64,000 bases of DNA from Verrucomicrobiaceae bacterium. Its GTDB lineage: Bacteria; Verrucomicrobiota; Verrucomicrobiia; Verrucomicrobiales; Verrucomicrobiaceae. The notes beneath the pieces are model-generated. The model did not search any database. It saw only the letters and a program-made list of their open reading frames with translations, and was not told where the DNA came from. Location: NCBI GenBank assembly GCA_015075365.1, contig JABTUN010000001.1:2170001-2234000 (forward strand). Direction: 5' to 3'. The first letter of the stretch is position 1, and each line of letters opens with the position of its first letter. Shown here one piece after another: positions 25,779 through 34,006 of this stretch. Both the position numbers and the translations under genes were made by a program.

Positions 25779-26735
25779 ATGAAACAGGTGCTCTTCTTCC
25801 TCCTCACACTCGCGTTTCACGCCCAGGCACAGATTGGTGTGCAGGGCACGGTCGGCGCACCAGCGGGGGCGAAAGTGGTCAGCCGGCTGGAGATCACAAA
25901 ACCGGGAGTTTATGAGAACCTCATCATCGACGGCAACTTCGCGCGTGGGAATCTGGTGAAGGTCACCGCGGACAACGTCACGCTGCGCAACTGCGAGATC
26001 CGGCACAGCGCGGGTAATGGCATCGGCATCTTTGGAAACAAGGTCATCATCGAAAACTGCCGCATCCATCACCTGCTCAACGGCACCTTCGACGATCAGC
26101 AGGACGCGCACGGCATCTCCGGCCGCTGGGGAGACACGATCATCCGCAACTGCGACATCTCTTTTCCTTCGGGTGATTGCATCCAGTTCGACCCCGACCG
26201 CCAGTCAACCGGCAAGGTCGTGATCGAAAACTGCACGCTCTGGACCGCGCCGCTGGAGAAGGATCTCGCTGGTTTCAAAGCTGGTCAGCGTCCCGGAGAG
26301 AACGCCATGGACACCAAAGTGCCGCCCGATGGCCCGCGCTGCCAGCTCGTCATCCGCAACTGCCACCTGCACGGCTGGAACCAGCCCGCGCAGATCGACA
26401 ACGTGGCCGCGCTGAATTTGAAGGAGAATGTCGATGCCGAGGTGAGCGGCTGCGTCTTCCAAAACAACGAGATCGCGCTGCGCGTGCGAGGTCCGGGCAG
26501 GCGCGGCGGCGCGCATGTCATCGCAACAGATTGCGCCATCTACGACACGCAGACCGGCATCCGCGCCGAGGATAAGATCGAGGTGCTGAAGCTCACAAAT
26601 ATCGGCTTCGGCGGTGACATCGGGAAACGCATGCAGTTCGTCGGTGGCAAGTCTGATTCAGGCATCGAAATCACTGGTGAACACGACGCGCCAGCGGTGG
26701 ATGAGCTGTTGAAAAAAGGTTTTCCGGCGCGTTGA
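25779..26735 (+). CDS. Exported right-handed parallel beta-helix protein
   Basis: 318 residues with signal peptide MKQVLFFLLTLAFHAQA. Repeating NC-containing coils (NVTLRNCEIRHSAGNGIGI, VIIENCRIHH, TIIRNCDISFPSGDCIQF, VVIENCTLW) define a pectate-lyase/NosD-like beta-helix with stacked Asn-Cys ladders. A polysaccharide-lyase or binding function is plausible, but no catalytic pair is assigned. Starts 8 bases after the preceding stop. Confidence 0.82.
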   Translation: MKQVLFFLLTLAFHAQAQIGVQGTVGAPAGAKVVSRLEITKPGVYENLIIDGNFARGNLVKVTADNVTLRNCEIRHSAGNGIGIFGNKVIIENCRIHHLLNGTFDDQQDAHGISGRWGDTIIRNCDISFPSGDCIQFDPDRQSTGKVVIENCTLWTAPLEKDLAGFKAGQRPGENAMDTKVPPDGPRCQLVIRNCHLHGWNQPAQIDNVAALNLKENVDAEVSGCVFQNNEIALRVRGPGRRGGAHVIATDCAIYDTQTGIRAEDKIEVLKLTNIGFGGDIGKRMQFVGGKSDSGIEITGEHDAPAVDELLKKGFPAR

Positions 26736-26742
26736 TTGGCGC

Positions 26743-27297
26743 ATGGCCTGGAGATTCGACAAATGCGTCATCAATGGCGAGATCGACAACACCGTGCGTG
26801 GTCGCGTGACGGGCAGGCTTTGGCTGCTGGGTCGCGAGGAGCCGATGATCCTCGATCTCGTCGGCGATGCATGGCCTGATCTGGCAGGATGCCGGCTGAC
26901 GTTTGTGAACACGAACCCTGTGCCGCAACCGCAATACGACGAGGGCCTCTCCATGATGCAAACCGGCTCCGTGGGTGACATCACCGCGTCGATGAAGCTC
27001 AAGAAGCTGCTCGTGCCGGAAGAGGAATGGATGAAGGCGATGGAAGAGAAACGCTTTCACGAGGTGCCGTGGGTGCTTTCCAGCTCCCTCTACCTGGAAT
27101 GGTTCAGTGACCGCAACGGGCGCGTGGTGATCCAGACCACGGACTACAAGCTGGAGGTGTTCGAGCGCCAGTGGGAAGCGGACGCGGATGACCAGGCGGC
27201 CCAGCAGGCCATCAACGACGAAAACATGCGCGCCTATATGGAAGACCTGGGCCGTGCGTTTGGCGGGCAGCACAGGGAAGACGAAAGCGCGAAGTGA
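26743..27297 (+). CDS. Conserved hypothetical protein
   Basis: 184 residues with no signal peptide or membrane span. It begins MAWRFDKCVINGEIDNTVRG and is followed by strand-rich segments (VTGRLWLLGREEPMILDLVG). The C-terminus is acidic and helical (EADADDQAAQQAINDENMRA). I recognise no domain. It starts 7 bases after the beta-helix gene and probably shares its transcript. The codon pattern is like that of its neighbours, supporting a real gene. Confidence 0.75.
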   Translation: MAWRFDKCVINGEIDNTVRGRVTGRLWLLGREEPMILDLVGDAWPDLAGCRLTFVNTNPVPQPQYDEGLSMMQTGSVGDITASMKLKKLLVPEEEWMKAMEEKRFHEVPWVLSSSLYLEWFSDRNGRVVIQTTDYKLEVFERQWEADADDQAAQQAINDENMRAYMEDLGRAFGGQHREDESAK

Positions 27298-27336
27298 CTG
27301 CATGGACGGGCCGCTGGCGGGCGTAAATGAACGGCC

Positions 27337-28074
27337 ATGAAATCCAGCCTGCTTTTCGCCGCCCTGTTGTCCGTTTCTCTCGCCTGCGCTGCCGATCCAC
27401 AACCTCCGGAGGGCTTCAAGGCCATCTTCAACGCTAAAGATTTGACCGGCTGGTATGGCCTGAACCCGCATAGTGTTGCCAAACTGACCGGCGAGAAAAA
27501 GGATGCCGCGCTGAAGAAGATGCGGGAGGAGTTCCCGACCAACTGGAAGGTGGAGAACGGCGAACTGGTCAATGACGGCCACGGTCCCTACGCGACGACC
27601 GAGCAGGAGTTCGGCGACATGGAGTTTCTCATCGAGTACAAGACTGTCGCGGGCGCGGACAGCGGCATCTACCTGCGCGGCGTGCCTCAGGTGCAGATCT
27701 GGGACAAGAACCAGGTCTTTGATCCGAAAAAGCCAACCCGTCGCCCGCATCTCGGGTCCGGTGGTCTTTTCAACAACACGCCCGACACACCGGGACGCGA
27801 TCCGCTCGTGGTCGCGGACAAGGAGTTCGGCGAGTGGAACAGCTTCCGCATCCGCCAGATCGGCGCGCGGACCTGGGTGTGGCTGAACGACAAGCTCGTG
27901 GTCGATGGCGCTCCGATGGAGAACTATCCCGACAAGGCCGTCCCCTATCCCGCCAAAGGTCCGATCATGCTGCAAACCCACGGCGGCGAGATCCGCTGGC
28001 GGAATCTTTTCGTGCGCGAGATCGGCGCGGAGGAGGCCAGGAAAATCCTCGCCGAGACGGATGCGAAGAAATAA
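27337..28074 (+). CDS. Exported DUF1080 (3-keto-disaccharide hydrolase-like) protein
   Basis: 245 residues, signal peptide at 1-18. It shows the concanavalin-like DUF1080 fold: GFKAIFNAKDLTGWYGLN, NWKVENGELVNDGHGPY, DMEFLIEYKTVAGADSGIYL, and the closing GGEIRWRNLFVREI. Some DUF1080 members cleave 3-keto-glycosides; others are binding modules. The insert VFDPKKPTRRPHLGSGGLFN is typical of one large Planctomycetes/Verrucomicrobia subgroup. Confidence 0.88.
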   Translation: MKSSLLFAALLSVSLACAADPQPPEGFKAIFNAKDLTGWYGLNPHSVAKLTGEKKDAALKKMREEFPTNWKVENGELVNDGHGPYATTEQEFGDMEFLIEYKTVAGADSGIYLRGVPQVQIWDKNQVFDPKKPTRRPHLGSGGLFNNTPDTPGRDPLVVADKEFGEWNSFRIRQIGARTWVWLNDKLVVDGAPMENYPDKAVPYPAKGPIMLQTHGGEIRWRNLFVREIGAEEARKILAETDAKK

Positions 28075-28079
28075 TGGGT

Positions 28080-28784
28080 CTAGCGCCGGACCCAACGACC
28101 ATCGCTAAGGCCCACATGCCAGCCACGCTCATGCATGTGTGAATAATCGGTCTTGCCGGTGGCGCCGACCATCCAGACACCCGTGTGTTTTTTCCACACG
28201 GCACTCATGCTTTCCGCCGTGTGGCAGCCCCAGCTCTGGCAGTGGGCATTGCGCGCGAAGGCGCTGCGGTTGATGCGGCCCAGGTCCGCCTGATGGAGCC
28301 AGGTGGTGGAGACGGCATACAGTTCGGAACTGTAGTCGAACATGAAGCAGTACTTGTTCGAGTGGCCGAAGTATTCGAAGCCGCTGATCTTCATGCGGCC
28401 GCGTGGCTGGCCGCTGTTGATGTAGCGGATGAGCTCGTCCGTGGTGCGAAACCACACCAGGTTGATGAAAGGATAGGCCTGCGGGACTGACTCGATGTGC
28501 TGGGTGAGCGGCTGGCGCTCCGAGGCGGCCCGGCGCACATATCCGTCGCGATACACGAGCCAGGTAATGCGCGTGCCGGGAGGCGCGGTTTGATGCACCT
28601 CCTGCATGCGCACGCGGGCCGTGCGGATGAAATTCCCCCACCAGCGGTCGTGCTGCTCCGCCGGTTTGCGTAGATCTTCAAATCCTCGCACCGCAGGCCC
28701 GCCGCTGACGACGATGTACTCCGTGTCGGCAGCGGCGTGGAGCGTGAGAGCGGCGAATGTGGCAAGAAGAAGCCGGAGACGCAT
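28080..28784 (-). CDS. Exported protein of unknown function with His/Cys pair (possible caspase-fold)
   Basis: 234 residues, signal peptide MRLRLLLATFAALTLHAAAD. I recognise no named family with certainty. The order of motifs is suggestive of clan CD peptidases: a hydrophobic strand ending in His141 (ISGFEYFGHSN), then about 45 residues later NAHCQSWGCHTAE with Cys187 at the position of the catalytic Cys in CHAT and caspase folds. The start at 28784 was chosen from the signal peptide. Convergent with the DUF1080 gene and upstream of nothing in its own direction. Confidence 0.7.
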   Translation of the reverse strand: MRLRLLLATFAALTLHAAADTEYIVVSGGPAVRGFEDLRKPAEQHDRWWGNFIRTARVRMQEVHQTAPPGTRITWLVYRDGYVRRAASERQPLTQHIESVPQAYPFINLVWFRTTDELIRYINSGQPRGRMKISGFEYFGHSNKYCFMFDYSSELYAVSTTWLHQADLGRINRSAFARNAHCQSWGCHTAESMSAVWKKHTGVWMVGATGKTDYSHMHERGWHVGLSDGRWVRR

Positions 28785-28815
28785 GGGACAGGCAGATCGG
28801 GTGAAAACGCGGTGT

Positions 28816-29532
28816 TTACTTGAGCTCGACGAGCTTGAAGTTTTTGAACTGCACGACCATCGGCGGGCCCTGGTGGATCTGGAGGGCCAGCAGGCCTTCC
28901 TTCGGCGCGTTGGCGGCATCTTCGTCGGTGACGTCGATGGTCTGCATGCCGTTGATGAAGTGCTGCACGTGATTGCCCTTGGCGACGATCTTGTAGTCGT
29001 TCCAGTCTTCCAGTTTGATGGCGGCCTGAATGGCGGCGGAGTCGCCCACAGAGCCGTTTTTCTCGATGACGGGCTTTTTGCCGTCCGCGCCGGGCTTGAT
29101 GGTGTTTTTCTCGCCACGCAGGGCCAGGATGCCGCGTCCGCGTTCTTCGTATAGGATGCCGCTGAACTTGTCCTTGGCCTCGAAATCGGCCTGATAACCG
29201 CTGATGATGGGACCAAAAGCTCCAGGGGCGAGCTCCTTGCTGCGATACTGCACGCCGGAATTGCCCTTCTCGATGCGGTATTGGAAGGTCAGTTCGAAAT
29301 CGCTCACCTTGCCGCCCTTCCACACAAGGAAGGTGTTGTGCTTGATGATGCCCTTTGTCGGATCGGCCGGATCAGGCGGTGTGATGCCGGTGATGGCACC
29401 GTCTTTGACGCTCCACAGGTCCTTGTTGCCCTCCCAGCCGGTGAGGTCCTTGCCGTTGAAGACTTCGATTTCGCCAGCGGCGGCGGTCAAAGTGAGTGCG
29501 AAGAGGGCGGCGAGAGTTTGGAGCGGTTTCAT
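28816..29532 (-). CDS. Second exported DUF1080 protein
   Basis: 238 residues, signal peptide MKPLQTLAALFALTLTAAAG. DUF1080 blocks are clear: EIEVFNGKDLTGWEGNKDLW, LTFQYRIEKGNSGVQYRS, LEDWNDYKIVAKGNHVQHF and the final VVQFKNFKLVELK. It is a smaller, more canonical family member than the copy near 27.7 kb and is probably periplasmic. It lies 31 bases upstream of the possible caspase-fold gene in the same direction, so the two may be co-expressed. Confidence 0.9.
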   Translation of the reverse strand: MKPLQTLAALFALTLTAAAGEIEVFNGKDLTGWEGNKDLWSVKDGAITGITPPDPADPTKGIIKHNTFLVWKGGKVSDFELTFQYRIEKGNSGVQYRSKELAPGAFGPIISGYQADFEAKDKFSGILYEERGRGILALRGEKNTIKPGADGKKPVIEKNGSVGDSAAIQAAIKLEDWNDYKIVAKGNHVQHFINGMQTIDVTDEDAANAPKEGLLALQIHQGPPMVVQFKNFKLVELK

Positions 29533-29601
29533 GGATGGTTGAGTGTGCTGGTGAGGTTTAACGTGCGGGCGGCGGAATGTCTAGCGGGGAGGAATCCGCA
29601 T

Positions 29602-29772
29602 TCACTCCCCGTCGCCGTCTGCGCAATCGTCCCAGCCCGCCACATCATCGGCATAGGGTTCGGCACCGCCACAGCCTTCCTGACGACGAAACTCCTCTTC
29701 CACTTCGAGTATCCTCTTGAGCTCAGCCTCGTCTTTGTGATCAGGAAGCACATTGGTTTGTGGGGTCATCAT
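29602..29772 (-). CDS. Possible small acidic protein downstream of the dehydratase gene
   Basis: 56 residues from the first of two ATGs: MMTPQTNVLPDHKDEAELKR, then a Glu-rich helix and an Asp/Gly-rich acidic tail with three cysteines (EGCGGAEPY, DDCADGDGE). It does not match any family I know. It occupies the otherwise empty gap after the dehydratase, in the same direction, and has an amino-acid composition unlike antisense shadow frames. It could also begin 27 bases upstream. Confidence 0.4.
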   Translation of the reverse strand: MMTPQTNVLPDHKDEAELKRILEVEEEFRRQEGCGGAEPYADDVAGWDDCADGDGE

Positions 29773-29795
29773 AGCCGTTTGAGAAGAATAAGAGT

Positions 29796-31538
29796 TCAAA
29801 AAATATCCGGCTCCGGCACCGCGGGGCCGTGTTGGAGGAAGTCAAAGTCCGCACCTTGATCCGCCTGCGTGACGTGCTCGACGAAAAGCTTCGCGTAGCC
29901 GCGGTGGTAGCGTTGCGGGGCGGGTTTCCAGGCGGCGCGGCGTTTTTCGAGCTCTTCGTCGCTGACGTGGAGGTGGAGTTTGCGGTTCGGCACATCGAGT
30001 TCGATGAGGTCGCCATTCTTCACGAGGGCGAGCGGGCCGCCGACGGCGCTTTCGGGGGCGATGTGCAGCGCACACGCTCCGTAGCTGGTGCCGCTCATGC
30101 GGCAATCGCTCAGGCGCACCATGTCGCGGATGCCTTGCAGGATGAGCTTCTTCGGAATCGGGAGCTGGCCCCACTCGGGCATGCCGGGAGCACCGACCGG
30201 ACCCGCATTGCGCAGGATGAGCACGGTGTCCTTCGTCACATCGAGATTCATGTCCTCGATGGCCGCCTTCATCTCGGGATAGCTGTCAAAGACGAGCGCG
30301 GGGCCGGTGTGCGTGCAGAGCTCCTTCGTGGCAGCCGCGTGTTTGATCACCGCCCCGTTCGGGCAAAGATTGCCGCGCAGGATGGCGGTGCCACCATCGG
30401 GCTGGAGCGGGTTCTTCGGCGTGCGGATGACGTCTTCGTCGTGAATGATCGCCTCAGCGATGTTTTCGCCGAGCGTCTTGCCTGTGATGGTGGCCACATC
30501 GGTGTGCAACAGCTCGCGCATGCCGTTCAGCAGCGCGGTGAGGCCGCCGGCGAGGAAAAACTCCTCCATGAGGTATTTGCCCGCCGGACGCAGATTCGCC
30601 AAAAGAGGCACTTTGCGGCTGATCTCGTCGAATTTCTCCAACGGCAGCGGAATGCCGAGACGGCCGGCCATGGCGATGAGATGCACGATGGCATTCGTGC
30701 TGCCGCCGAGCGCCATATCGACCGCGATGGCGTTTTCAAACGAGCGCTCGGTGACGATGCCGGACGGTTTGCGGTCGAGCCACACGTTCTCGACGATCTG
30801 ACGGCCTGCAGCGGCCGCCATGCGCGTGTGCGCACTATCTACGGCCGGAATCGACGACGCGCCCGGCATCACGAGGCCGAGCGTCTCCGCCAGCGCCGTG
30901 AGCGTGCTCGCGGTGCCCATCGTCATGCAATGACCGGGGCTGCGGGCGATGCCGTCCTCGATCTCGCACCACTCGCCCCAGCTCAGGTTGCCGGCGCGTT
31001 TCTCGTCCCAGTATTTCCACACGTCACTGCCGCTGCCGAGCGTCTCCCCGCGCCAGTTGCCCTTCATCATCGGACCGCAGGGCATATAAATGACCGGAAT
31101 GTCCATGCTGAAGGCACCCATGAGCAGCCCCGGCGTGGATTTGTCGCACCCGCCGAGCAGCACCGCGCCGTCGATGGGATTCGCGCGCAGCATTTCCTCC
31201 GTCTCCATCGCCAAAAAGTTGCGATGAAACATCGCCGTCGGCTTTGTGAGCATCTCGCCGACCGACATGACCGGGATCTCCATCGGATGACCGCCCGCCT
31301 GGAAGACTCCGCGCTTCACCGCATCCGCCGTGAGGCGCAGATGCATGTGGCAGGAGTTCAGGTCGCTCCAGGTGTTCAGGATGCCGATGATCGGCTTGCC
31401 CACGATGTCCTCGTTGCCCCAGCCGGCCTGTTTCGCACGAGAACGATGGCCAAAGGAGCGCAGCTCATCGCGGCCATACCAGCGCCATGAGCGGAGTTGT
31501 TCAGGAGTTTTGCGGGCGGGGGGGGGAGGAGGGGGCAT
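29796..31538 (-). CDS. IlvD/Edd-family dehydratase, probably sugar-acid specific
   Basis: 580 residues. Fe-S and catalytic signatures are GGCDKSTPGLLMGAFSMDIP, GHCMTMGTASTLTALAETLG and CRMSGTSYGACALHIAPES. The amino end ELRSFGHRSRAKQAGW and total length fit the branch that dehydrates aldonic acids (arabonate, xylonate and similar) rather than true IlvD of branched-chain amino-acid synthesis, but the substrate is inferred. The start MPPPPPPARKTPEQLRSW contains a C9 run within codons 4-7. Upstream is a long intergenic region with an inverted repeat. Confidence 0.88.
   Translation of the reverse strand: MPPPPPPARKTPEQLRSWRWYGRDELRSFGHRSRAKQAGWGNEDIVGKPIIGILNTWSDLNSCHMHLRLTADAVKRGVFQAGGHPMEIPVMSVGEMLTKPTAMFHRNFLAMETEEMLRANPIDGAVLLGGCDKSTPGLLMGAFSMDIPVIYMPCGPMMKGNWRGETLGSGSDVWKYWDEKRAGNLSWGEWCEIEDGIARSPGHCMTMGTASTLTALAETLGLVMPGASSIPAVDSAHTRMAAAAGRQIVENVWLDRKPSGIVTERSFENAIAVDMALGGSTNAIVHLIAMAGRLGIPLPLEKFDEISRKVPLLANLRPAGKYLMEEFFLAGGLTALLNGMRELLHTDVATITGKTLGENIAEAIIHDEDVIRTPKNPLQPDGGTAILRGNLCPNGAVIKHAAATKELCTHTGPALVFDSYPEMKAAIEDMNLDVTKDTVLILRNAGPVGAPGMPEWGQLPIPKKLILQGIRDMVRLSDCRMSGTSYGACALHIAPESAVGGPLALVKNGDLIELDVPNRKLHLHVSDEELEKRRAAWKPAPQRYHRGYAKLFVEHVTQADQGADFDFLQHGPAVPEPDIF
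31518..31526 (-). repeat. C9 homopolymer just inside the dehydratase start
   Basis: Nine consecutive C residues on the coding strand encode part of a six-proline run directly after the ATG. A one-base change by slipped-strand mispairing would shift the frame, as in contingency loci. Length variation has not been shown; the tract could simply encode a proline-rich leader. Confidence 0.5.
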
Positions 31539-31671
31539 TACGGGAGGTGTAACGAGTTTCGACGACGATGCACCGGGGAAGTGTCCTGGCGGGGGGAGTC
31601 CGCCACCTGCCAGGGAAAGCAAATCCGTGAAGGTAGGCGGTGGATATTTAACTTTGCCAAAATACCCAAGG

Positions 31672-31697
31672 TATGCCAAATTTCTCTAATTGGCATA
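31672..31697. promoter_or_regulatory. Perfect 8-bp inverted repeat, candidate operator
   Basis: TATGCCAA, a 10-base spacer, then TTGGCATA. A further TTTGCCAAAA lies just before it at 31653-31662. The geometry suits a dimeric GntR, LacI or similar repressor. It sits about 135 bases upstream of the dehydratase start, in the only AT-rich stretch of this region. No regulator is encoded nearby, so the link to the dehydratase gene is inferred from position. Confidence 0.45.
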
Positions 31698-31815
31698 ATT
31701 CCCATGCATTCACGCTAGGAACCCCTGCCATCGCCTTGTGCGCTCGAATCACCCATCAAACCGACGCGGTGCCTCCCTCCATGGAGTCACCAAGGGCGGC
31801 AGCTTGGCCGGGTCC

Positions 31816-31875
31816 GGTGGAGTATGGGAGTGTTGGTGTCATGGCATACCCAATACTCCACCACTCCAGCTATCC
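31816..31875. repeat. 8-mer word array hairpin
   Basis: Left arm words are GGTGGAGT, ATGGGAGT, GTTGGTGT and CATGGCAT; right arm words are AATACTCC, ACCACTCC and AGCTATCC, the inverted complement of the same motif. The longest uninterrupted pairing is GGTGGAGTAT with ATACTCCACC at 31853-31862. It shares the TGGAGT core with the hairpin at 58981-59028. Confidence 0.6.
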
Positions 31876-31948
31876 CGGCCGTTCCGGCCATTGACGCGGC
31901 TTCGCAACGCCCCACACTGCCGCCCCATTTTCGCCCCCTTTCTGTCCC

Positions 31949-33016
31949 GTGAGCCAATCGCATCCGACTGACGACCTTCGCGTCGCTGAAATCCTCCCGC
32001 TTATCCAGCCTGCGCTGCTCATGCACGAGTATCCGCTGCGCGATGCCGAGGCCGCCTTTGTCGAGGAGTCCCGCAAGAAGTCGGAGGCCATTCTCAATCT
32101 CAAAGACGACCGCCTGCTCGTCGTCGTCGGCCCGTGCTCGATCCACGACACGAAGTCGGCGCTCGAATATGGCCGCCACATCCTCGCCGCACGGGCGAAG
32201 CACGCCGCGGACCTCGAGATCGTCATGCGCGTCTATTTTGAAAAGCCGCGCACCACCGTAGGTTGGAAAGGCTTTATCAATGACCCGCATCTCGACGGCA
32301 GCTTCGACATCAACAACGGCCTGCGCGGTGCTCGCGGCCTGTTGCTCGAACTCACGCAGATGGGCATCCCGGCCGGCACGGAGTTTCTCGATGTCATCAC
32401 GCCGCAGTACATCGCCGATGTCGTCGTCTGGGGCGCGATTGGTGCCCGCACCACGGAAAGCCAGGTGCATCGCCAGCTCGCGTCCGGTTTGAGCATGCCC
32501 GTCGGCTTCAAAAACGGCACCGACGGCGGCATCCAGGTCGCTTTGGATGCCATCGAGGCTGCCAAAGGCCAGCACAGCTTCCTCTCGGTCACCAAGGACG
32601 GCGTCGCCGCCATCGTCAGCACGAAGGGCAACTACGCCTGCCACGTTATTCTGCGCGGCGGCAAAGGCGGCACGAACTTTGACGCCGCGTCGATCAAGAC
32701 CGCCTCCGATCAACTCGCTGCTCGCGGTTTGCCCGCCAGCGTCATGATTGACTGCAGCCACGGCAACAGCCTCAAAGACTACCGCAAGCAGCCGCTTGTC
32801 AGCGCCTCGCTTTCGGAGCAACTCGCCGCCGGCAGCAAAGCCATCACTGGCGTCATGATCGAGAGCCATCTCGTCGAAGGCCGCCAGGACACCAAGCCCG
32901 GCGTGCCGCTCACCTACGGCCAGAGCATCACCGACGCCTGCGTGAACTGGTCCACCACCGAAACGATGCTCGACGAACTCGCCGCCGCCGTGCGCGAGCG
33001 CCGCAAAAAGGCATGA
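31949..33016 (+). CDS. 3-deoxy-7-phosphoheptulonate (DAHP) synthase, type I-alpha
   Basis: 355 residues from a GTG start. RLLVVVGPCSIHDTKSALEY, EKPRTTVGWKGFINDP and GARTTESQVHRQLASGLSMP are AroF/AroG/AroH signatures; the metal ligands Cys (GPCS), His (DCSHGNS), Glu and Asp are all present. It condenses phosphoenolpyruvate with erythrose 4-phosphate at the head of the shikimate pathway. The stop overlaps the heptose kinase start by 4 bases. An aromatic-pathway gene heading a sugar cluster is unusual; sedoheptulose and erythrose phosphates may be the shared metabolic link, which is inference. Confidence 0.95.
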   Translation: MSQSHPTDDLRVAEILPLIQPALLMHEYPLRDAEAAFVEESRKKSEAILNLKDDRLLVVVGPCSIHDTKSALEYGRHILAARAKHAADLEIVMRVYFEKPRTTVGWKGFINDPHLDGSFDINNGLRGARGLLLELTQMGIPAGTEFLDVITPQYIADVVVWGAIGARTTESQVHRQLASGLSMPVGFKNGTDGGIQVALDAIEAAKGQHSFLSVTKDGVAAIVSTKGNYACHVILRGGKGGTNFDAASIKTASDQLAARGLPASVMIDCSHGNSLKDYRKQPLVSASLSEQLAAGSKAITGVMIESHLVEGRQDTKPGVPLTYGQSITDACVNWSTTETMLDELAAAVRERRKKA

Positions 33017-34005
33017 ACTTCACCCGCAACTGCCTCGGAAGCCTCGCGAAGTGCCGCATCCTCGTCATTGGCGATGTGATGCTCGATCACTTCATCTGGG
33101 GCCACGTGCGCCGCATCTCGCCCGAGGCCCCCGTGCCCATCGTCGAGGTCACACGCGAGGAATTTTATCCCGGTGGTGCCGCGAACGTCGCCCGCAACAT
33201 CTCGCCCTTCTCGCCACACACGCACTTGATGGGCCGCGTTGGCAAAGACATCGCCGCCGCGCGCCTGCGCGACCTTCTTGTGGCCGACAAAGTCGATCCT
33301 GACCCACTGCTCGTGCATGAAACGCTGCCCACGATCTCCAAAGCACGCGTCTCCGCCCGCCAGCAGCAAATCGTTCGCGTTGATCGCGAAAAACTGCTGC
33401 CGCTGAGCTTGGATGAATGTATTGAAGTGAAAAAGAGACTTGATGAATTAGCTCCAAAACTTGATGCAATCATTTTAGAGGACTATGGAAAAGGTTTCAT
33501 CACCCCTGCGCTGGTGAAAGTTGTCTCCAAGGTCGCCCAAAAACACAAGTTGATCGTTACCGTGGATCCTTCACCCAGGAATCAGTTGCCTGACTGGGAG
33601 GGAGTCACACTCGTAAAACCAAATCGCCTCGAAGCCTTCGCCGCTGCTGGAATAGAAGATAATCTTGAACCTGTCCCCCCAATCAAAAACACACAGCTCA
33701 AGAACGTCGGCTGGCGTCTTCTCGAAAAGTGGAAAGTCCCTTCGGTGTTAATCACACTGGGAGAACAAGGAATGATACTCTTTCAGCGAGATCAGCCCAT
33801 ACATCACATCCCCACGCGAGCGCGTGAGGTTTACGACGTCTCCGGCGCCGGCGACACCGCCATCGCGCTGCTCACGCTCGCTCTCGCGGCCGGTTTCACG
33901 CTGCAAGATGCCGCCGACATCGCGAACCACGCCAGCGGCATCGTCGTCGGCAAACTCGGCACCGCCACCTTGACGCCCGACGAGCTACTCGCAGCCTTTG
34001 CCTGA
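33013..34005 (+). CDS. rfaE1: D-glycero-beta-D-manno-heptose-7-phosphate kinase (RfaE domain I)
   Basis: 330 residues, a PfkB/ribokinase-fold enzyme: GDVMLDHFIWGHVRRISPEA, GGAANVARN and the anion-hole DVSGAGDTAIALL. It makes heptose 1,7-bisphosphate for ADP-heptose. Only the kinase half of HldE is present; the nucleotidyltransferase half must be elsewhere. Base composition changes inside the gene: about 47 % GC over 33421-33780 by my count, against well over 60 % on both sides, with matching codon changes (many A- or T-ending codons). This looks like a recombined internal segment. The frame is intact. Confidence 0.9.
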   Translation: MNFTRNCLGSLAKCRILVIGDVMLDHFIWGHVRRISPEAPVPIVEVTREEFYPGGAANVARNISPFSPHTHLMGRVGKDIAAARLRDLLVADKVDPDPLLVHETLPTISKARVSARQQQIVRVDREKLLPLSLDECIEVKKRLDELAPKLDAIILEDYGKGFITPALVKVVSKVAQKHKLIVTVDPSPRNQLPDWEGVTLVKPNRLEAFAAAGIEDNLEPVPPIKNTQLKNVGWRLLEKWKVPSVLITLGEQGMILFQRDQPIHHIPTRAREVYDVSGAGDTAIALLTLALAAGFTLQDAADIANHASGIVVGKLGTATLTPDELLAAFA

Positions 34006-34006
34006 T

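Larger units (their letters stand above)
31539..31948. other. 410-base intergenic region between divergent dehydratase and DAHP synthase genes
   Basis: No open frame here looks coding. It contains an AT-rich island at about 31641-31700, which holds the TTGGCA-type inverted repeat listed separately and probably the dehydratase promoter. An 8-mer word hairpin lies at 31816-31875. The remainder is C-rich leader in front of the GTG start of the DAHP synthase. I could not fix -35 and -10 boxes with confidence. Confidence 0.6.

Noticed and set aside
29829..31490. 553-residue plus-strand open frame opposite the dehydratase
   Set aside because: No motif, shadow composition, fully inside a clear IlvD/Edd gene on the other strand.
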